The translations under genes were made by a program, and so were the position numbers. From the NCBI GenBank assembly GCA_902797345.1, contig CADBSL010000124.1, forward strand, positions 1-10,109: a stretch of DNA of 10,109 nucleotides, in the 5' to 3' direction. Shown piece after piece: positions 7,468 to 10,109 of the stretch (position 1 is its first letter; every line of letters begins with the position of its first letter). The notes under the pieces were generated by a model. The model was not told where the DNA came from, did not search any database, and saw nothing but the letters and a program-made list of their open reading frames with translations. Source of the DNA: an uncultured Eubacteriales bacterium (GTDB lineage Bacteria; Bacillota; Clostridia; Peptostreptococcales; Anaerovoracaceae).

Positions 7468-7971
7468 TCAGATCCCGGTGTTCATTTTCAGCACATTGGA
7501 AACATTGTAGGAGTTCCCGTGGCAGATGGCCACCGCCAGGGCATCCGCCGTATCATCCGGCTTCGGCACTTCCTTCAGGTTCAGGATCATCTTGACCATG
7601 TACTGGACCTGTTTCTTCTCCGCCCGTCCATACCCCACCAGAGCCTGTTTGATCTGCAGCGGGGTGTATTCGTATAAGGCTACATTTTTGTTGGCACAGG
7701 CAACGATGGCCGTGCCTCTTCCCTGGGCCACCAAAATCGCCGTCTTGGCATTCTTGTTAAAGAACAGCTCTTCGATCGCCACCGCATCCGGGTGATATTT
7801 GTCGATCAAGCGCTGCAGCTCTGCGTAGATATATGTTAAGCGATCGGACATGGCTTCGTCCTTGTCCGTCGTGATGGCGCCGTAATCCAGTACTTTGAAT
7901 TTATTGTTCTGAAACTCAACCAGGCCATATCCAACGATGGCATAACCCGGGTCGATGCCTAAAATGATCAT
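7468..7971 (-). CDS. ruvC: Crossover junction endodeoxyribonuclease RuvC
   Basis: RuvC is the dimeric metal-dependent nuclease that cuts Holliday junctions symmetrically. The protein has 167 residues, close to the usual length. The four acidic catalytic residues of the RNase H-like fold are visible: D7 in GIDPG, E67 in AIEELF, and D140 and D143 in DDTADALA. GRAEKKQVQ (115-123) is a typical conserved segment. It is the first gene of the leftward operon; the ATG has AGAGG 7 nt upstream and a predicted promoter at 8002-8030. Confidence 0.97.
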   Translation of the reverse strand: MIILGIDPGYAIVGYGLVEFQNNKFKVLDYGAITTDKDEAMSDRLTYIYAELQRLIDKYHPDAVAIEELFFNKNAKTAILVAQGRGTAIVACANKNVALYEYTPLQIKQALVGYGRAEKKQVQYMVKMILNLKEVPKPDDTADALAVAICHGNSYNVSNVLKMNTGI

Positions 7972-8001
7972 TCCTTAACCTCTTTATCCATACTCCAAAC
8001 T

Positions 8002-8030
8002 ATTGTATCATATTTGACGGATATTTCCAA
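8002..8030 (-). promoter_or_regulatory. Predicted sigma-A promoter of the ruvC-ruvA-ruvB-queA-tgt operon
   Basis: Read leftward: -35 TTGGAA (8030-8025, 4/6), 17-bp spacer, -10 TACAAT (8007-8002, 5/6) preceded by TATGA, an extended -10. The predicted start is near 7995, giving a leader of about 24 nt before ruvC. No other equally good promoter is visible between ruvC and argR on this strand. Confidence 0.65.
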
Positions 8031-8047
8031 GGGTTTCCCGCCAAAAA

Positions 8048-8061
8048 CAAACAAATGTTTC
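8048..8061. promoter_or_regulatory. Candidate LexA/DinR SOS box
   Basis: CAAACAAATGTTTC matches the B. subtilis consensus CGAACRNRYGTTYC at every constrained position except the second base (A for G). The outer bases form an imperfect palindrome. It lies about 60 bp upstream of both predicted start sites, not over either core promoter, so direct repression by occlusion is not obvious. SOS control of ruvAB is established in E. coli and B. subtilis, which makes the location sensible. The local AT richness raises the chance of a random match. Confidence 0.4.
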
Positions 8062-8082
8062 TCTAACCTTTCCCTTTTGCTC

Positions 8083-8111
8083 TTTTCATTCCTCCCCAAA
8101 TATGATAGAAT
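8083..8111 (+). promoter_or_regulatory. Predicted sigma-A promoter of argR-recN
   Basis: -35 TTTTCA (8083-8088, 4/6), 17-bp spacer, -10 TAGAAT (8106-8111, 5/6) preceded by TATGA (8101-8105), an extended -10. The predicted start is near 8118, inside the ARG box. An alternative reading with -10 TATGAT (8101-8106) and -35 TTGCTC (8077-8082) is possible but has an 18-bp spacer and a poorer -35. Confidence 0.6.
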
Positions 8112-8126
8112 GAATAAAAATTCATG
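8109..8126 (+). promoter_or_regulatory. ARG box (ArgR operator)
   Basis: AATGAATAAAAATTCATG agrees with the Bacillus ARG box consensus CATGAATAAAAATKCAAK at 16 of 18 positions. Its core is a perfect 6-bp inverted repeat (8110-8115 and 8120-8125) around AAAA. It overlaps the end of the -10, the predicted transcription start and the first base of the Shine-Dalgarno sequence, a position expected to block transcription. It therefore predicts autorepression of argR by arginine-bound ArgR. Confidence 0.8.
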
Positions 8127-8134
8127 GAGGTGAG
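8126..8134 (+). promoter_or_regulatory. Ribosome binding site that fixes the argR start
   Basis: GGAGGTGAG is a near-perfect Shine-Dalgarno sequence ending 7 nt before the ATG at 8142. An in-frame ATG at 8124 lies inside the ARG box and directly before this site, so it is not a credible start. Confidence 0.85.
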
Positions 8135-8141
8135 TGCCGAT

Positions 8142-8597
8142 ATGAGATATACCAGACAAGCCAAAATACTGGAACTGATAGCATCCAACGATATAGAAAC
8201 ACAGGATGAACTGGCTAAAATGCTGGTTCAAAACGGGTTTAAGGTCACCCAGGCCACCGTTTCACGGGATATCAAAGAACTAAAACTGATCAAGGTCCTG
8301 GGCCCAGAGGGAAAGTATAAATATGCGACCGGACAAACCACGGACATCCTTTCTGCCGAAAGGTATATGAATCTGATCCGGGATATGGCGCTCTCTGCCG
8401 CCAGTGCCGAAAACATCGTGGTGGTGAAGACCCTCAGCGGCTGTGCGGCAGCCTGTGCCGAGGCCATCGACTCCCTGGAACCGGAGGGCGTGGTAGGGAC
8501 CATCGCCGGGGACAATACGATCTTTCTGGCTGCCACCTCTAAGGAAAAGGCCGGTGAACTGGTGAAATTCTTCAGTGATACCATCAAAAGCAGGTGA
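8142..8597 (+). CDS. argR: Arginine repressor ArgR/AhrC
   Basis: ArgR is a hexameric, arginine-sensing regulator that represses arginine biosynthesis genes and often activates catabolism. The 151-residue protein is the usual size. The N-terminal winged helix-turn-helix (about 1-70) has the recognition sequence VTQATVSRDIKEL (35-47) with S41-R42. The C-terminal oligomerisation and arginine-binding domain (about 80-151) contains GTIAGDNT (119-126), where D124 should contact arginine; the next position is N rather than the D of E. coli, as seen in other Firmicutes. Its own ARG box lies at the promoter. recN follows after 4 bp, an arrangement conserved in Firmicutes. Upstream it faces the ruv operon rather than an isoprenoid/nadK cluster. 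Confidence 0.96.
   Translation: MRYTRQAKILELIASNDIETQDELAKMLVQNGFKVTQATVSRDIKELKLIKVLGPEGKYKYATGQTTDILSAERYMNLIRDMALSAASAENIVVVKTLSGCAAACAEAIDSLEPEGVVGTIAGDNTIFLAATSKEKAGELVKFFSDTIKSR
8592..8597 (+). promoter_or_regulatory. Ribosome binding site of recN overlapping the argR stop
   Basis: AGGTGA includes the TGA stop of argR (8595-8597) and ends 4 nt before the TTG at 8602. This supports the TTG start and translational coupling of recN to argR. Confidence 0.6.
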
Positions 8598-8601
8598 TCC
8601 C

Positions 8602-10109
8602 TTGATAGAACAGCTTTCCATTCAGAATTTTGCGATCATCAAAGATCTGCAGGTGGATTTTGAAGAGGGCCTCAACATCATCACCGGAGAGACCGGTGCC
8701 GGAAAATCCATCATCATCGAAGCCATCCACATGGCTTTAGGCGGCCGGGCGGACTCTTCCCTAGTCCGTACCGGTTGTAAAAAGGCCCGGATCCAGGTCC
8801 TTCTGAACACAAAGGAACAGACGGATCCGGTGCTGCTGACCCGGGAGATCTTCGAAAACGGTCGGAGCAGCTGCCGGATCAATGATGAGATCGTGACCCT
8901 GGCTGCTATGGATCGCTTCTGCCGGGATCTGGTGGATGTTCACGGGCAATATGACAACCAGTCCTTACTGGATCCGGAACAGCACATCAACATCCTGGAC
9001 TCCTTTGATATCCATGGGGACTTATCCGCCGCGCGGGCCGAGTATGAAAAGAAATATACCGAATTCCAATCGCTTCAGCAGCGGCTCACCGAGCTGAATC
9101 GGTTGGTTTCCGAGAGCCTCCGCCGGAAGGATTTTATGGAATTCGAGCTGGCTGAGATCCAAAAGGCCGATTTGAAGTCCGGCGAAGATGTCCAGATCGA
9201 CGAAAAGCTGACTGTACTCCGAAACAGCGAAAAAATCTACTCAGCGGCCTCTACTGCGTCGGGCAATCTGTATGACTCCGATGCGAGTGCAACAGTCCTG
9301 ATCTCCCAGGCGCTGAATGCACTGAGTGAGATCGCCGGCCTTTCCGGGCATTTTTCGGAATTGCATCGCCGTCTGGAGGACAATTATTATCAGATCGAGG
9401 AGATCGCTGAGGAGCTTTCTCAATACCGGTCCTCTCTGGATTTCTCACAGGAGGAAGTGGATTCTCTGATCCTGCGTCAGGAACAGATCAAAAGCCTGAA
9501 AATGAAATACGGAGCCACAGTGGAGGACATCCTGGCTTATGAGGAGAAACTAGAACAGGATCTTGGCAATATCGAGAACTATAATGAGGTCAAACAGGAA
9601 CTGATCCAAAAGGCAAAAGCCTGCGGTATGGAGCTTCTCCGCTTAGGTCAAACCCTCAGTGATATACGTCAAAGATCAGCCCGCCTTTTGGAAACAGAAG
9701 TGAACCGGGAACTGTCCGAACTGAATTTCAAAAACAGTGATTTTCAGGTAGTGATCAATCCGAGGCAAACCGCCAAGGGTAAGATCGAATTCGCGCCAAA
9801 CGGCATCGACCGGGTGGAGTTCTTTATCACCACCAACAAAGGGGAAGCGCACAAGCCCCTTTCCAAGATCGCCTCCGGCGGTGAGATTTCCCGGATCATG
9901 CTGGCATTTAAGAAGATCCTCGGGGATTACAATTCCGTCCCCACCTATATATTCGACGAGATCGACACCGGGATCAGCGGACACGCCGCTACTGTGGTGG
10001 GTCGGAAGCTCTCAGAGATCTCGAAAAACCACCAGATCATCTGCATCACGCATCTGCCACAGATCGCGGTACAGGGGGATGCCCATTACCTGATCGAAAA
10101 GCACAGCGA
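8602..10109 (+). CDS. recN: DNA repair protein RecN, 3' end beyond the window
   Basis: RecN is an SMC-like ATPase recruited early to DNA double-strand breaks. The frame is open from a TTG at 8602 to the window end: 502 codons plus two bases, with no stop. Translation begins (M)IEQLSIQNFAIIKDL, the typical RecN N-terminus, and no ATG or GTG fits it. Walker A GETGAGKS is at residues 29-36, the Q-loop region VDVHGQYDNQSLL at 111-123, the ABC signature ASGGE at 424-428, Walker B YIFDEID at 449-455 and the switch histidine in THLPQ at 483-487. Residues about 145-370 are charged and helical, fitting the coiled-coil arms. Family members have about 550-575 residues, so roughly the last 50-70 are missing here. 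It shares the argR promoter as far as can be seen. Confidence 0.96.
   Translation, partial: MIEQLSIQNFAIIKDLQVDFEEGLNIITGETGAGKSIIIEAIHMALGGRADSSLVRTGCKKARIQVLLNTKEQTDPVLLTREIFENGRSSCRINDEIVTLAAMDRFCRDLVDVHGQYDNQSLLDPEQHINILDSFDIHGDLSAARAEYEKKYTEFQSLQQRLTELNRLVSESLRRKDFMEFELAEIQKADLKSGEDVQIDEKLTVLRNSEKIYSAASTASGNLYDSDASATVLISQALNALSEIAGLSGHFSELHRRLEDNYYQIEEIAEELSQYRSSLDFSQEEVDSLILRQEQIKSLKMKYGATVEDILAYEEKLEQDLGNIENYNEVKQELIQKAKACGMELLRLGQTLSDIRQRSARLLETEVNRELSELNFKNSDFQVVINPRQTAKGKIEFAPNGIDRVEFFITTNKGEAHKPLSKIASGGEISRIMLAFKKILGDYNSVPTYIFDEIDTGISGHAATVVGRKLSEISKNHQIICITHLPQIAVQGDAHYLIEKHS

Noticed and set aside
5826..7595. 589-codon open frame on the plus strand opposite ruvB-ruvA-ruvC
   Set aside because: It is antisense to three well-recognised genes, has low-complexity Gly/Pro/His/Arg-rich composition typical of a shadow frame, and has no domain I recognise.
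8124..8141. Upstream in-frame ATG for argR adding six residues
   Set aside because: The ATG lies inside the ARG box and immediately precedes the strong GGAGGTGAG site, which is correctly spaced only for the ATG at 8142; ArgR proteins normally begin near this methionine.
7968..8231. 87-codon minus-strand frame covering the ruvC/argR intergenic region and the start of argR
   Set aside because: It overlaps the argR coding start, both promoters and the operator, and has no recognisable motif.
1..10109. Search for CRISPR repeats, transposase genes, tRNA/rRNA genes, riboswitch-like leaders and phage genes
   Set aside because: No regularly spaced repeats, transposase or integrase motifs, tRNA-like cloverleaf or long structured leader was seen. 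Coding density and composition are even, with no sign of a recently acquired island.

Overview
The window looks like a chromosomal housekeeping segment from a mid-GC member of the Bacillota, most likely class Clostridia. The reasons are gene order (ruvC-ruvA-ruvB-SpoIID/LytB protein-queA-tgt, and argR-recN), purine-rich Shine-Dalgarno sites, a Gram-positive type ARG box and TRTG-type extended -10 promoters. I cannot name genus or family. I see no mobile element, CRISPR array, rRNA or tRNA gene, and no obvious new defence or biosynthetic system.

Layout: eight genes run leftward on the minus strand from about 7971 down to 56: ruvC, ruvA, ruvB, a secreted SpoIID/LytB-domain protein, queA, tgt, an mgtC/sapB-family membrane protein and an rlmD-type rRNA methyltransferase. 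Gaps are 0-62 bp and a perfect 14-bp hairpin directly after the last stop codon closes the set. A second strong promoter sits across the end of tgt, so mgtC-rlmD can probably be transcribed apart from the long operon. To the right, argR and recN run rightward from a divergent promoter; recN is cut by the window end.

The genes form functional blocks. RuvABC branch-migrate and resolve Holliday junctions. QueA and Tgt are two steps of queuosine modification of tRNA. The SpoIID-like protein should act on peptidoglycan outside the membrane. MgtC is an inner-membrane stress protein of uncertain mechanism. RlmD methylates 23S rRNA. ArgR is the arginine repressor and RecN an SMC-like double-strand-break repair protein.

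The most informative sequence is the 170-bp ruvC/argR intergenic region. It holds two divergent extended -10 promoters, a near-perfect ARG box over the argR start region (predicting autoregulation that also covers recN), and a 13/14 match to the Gram-positive LexA/DinR box lying midway between the promoters. Three predicted promoters in the window share the pattern TATGATANAAT with a 17-bp spacer.
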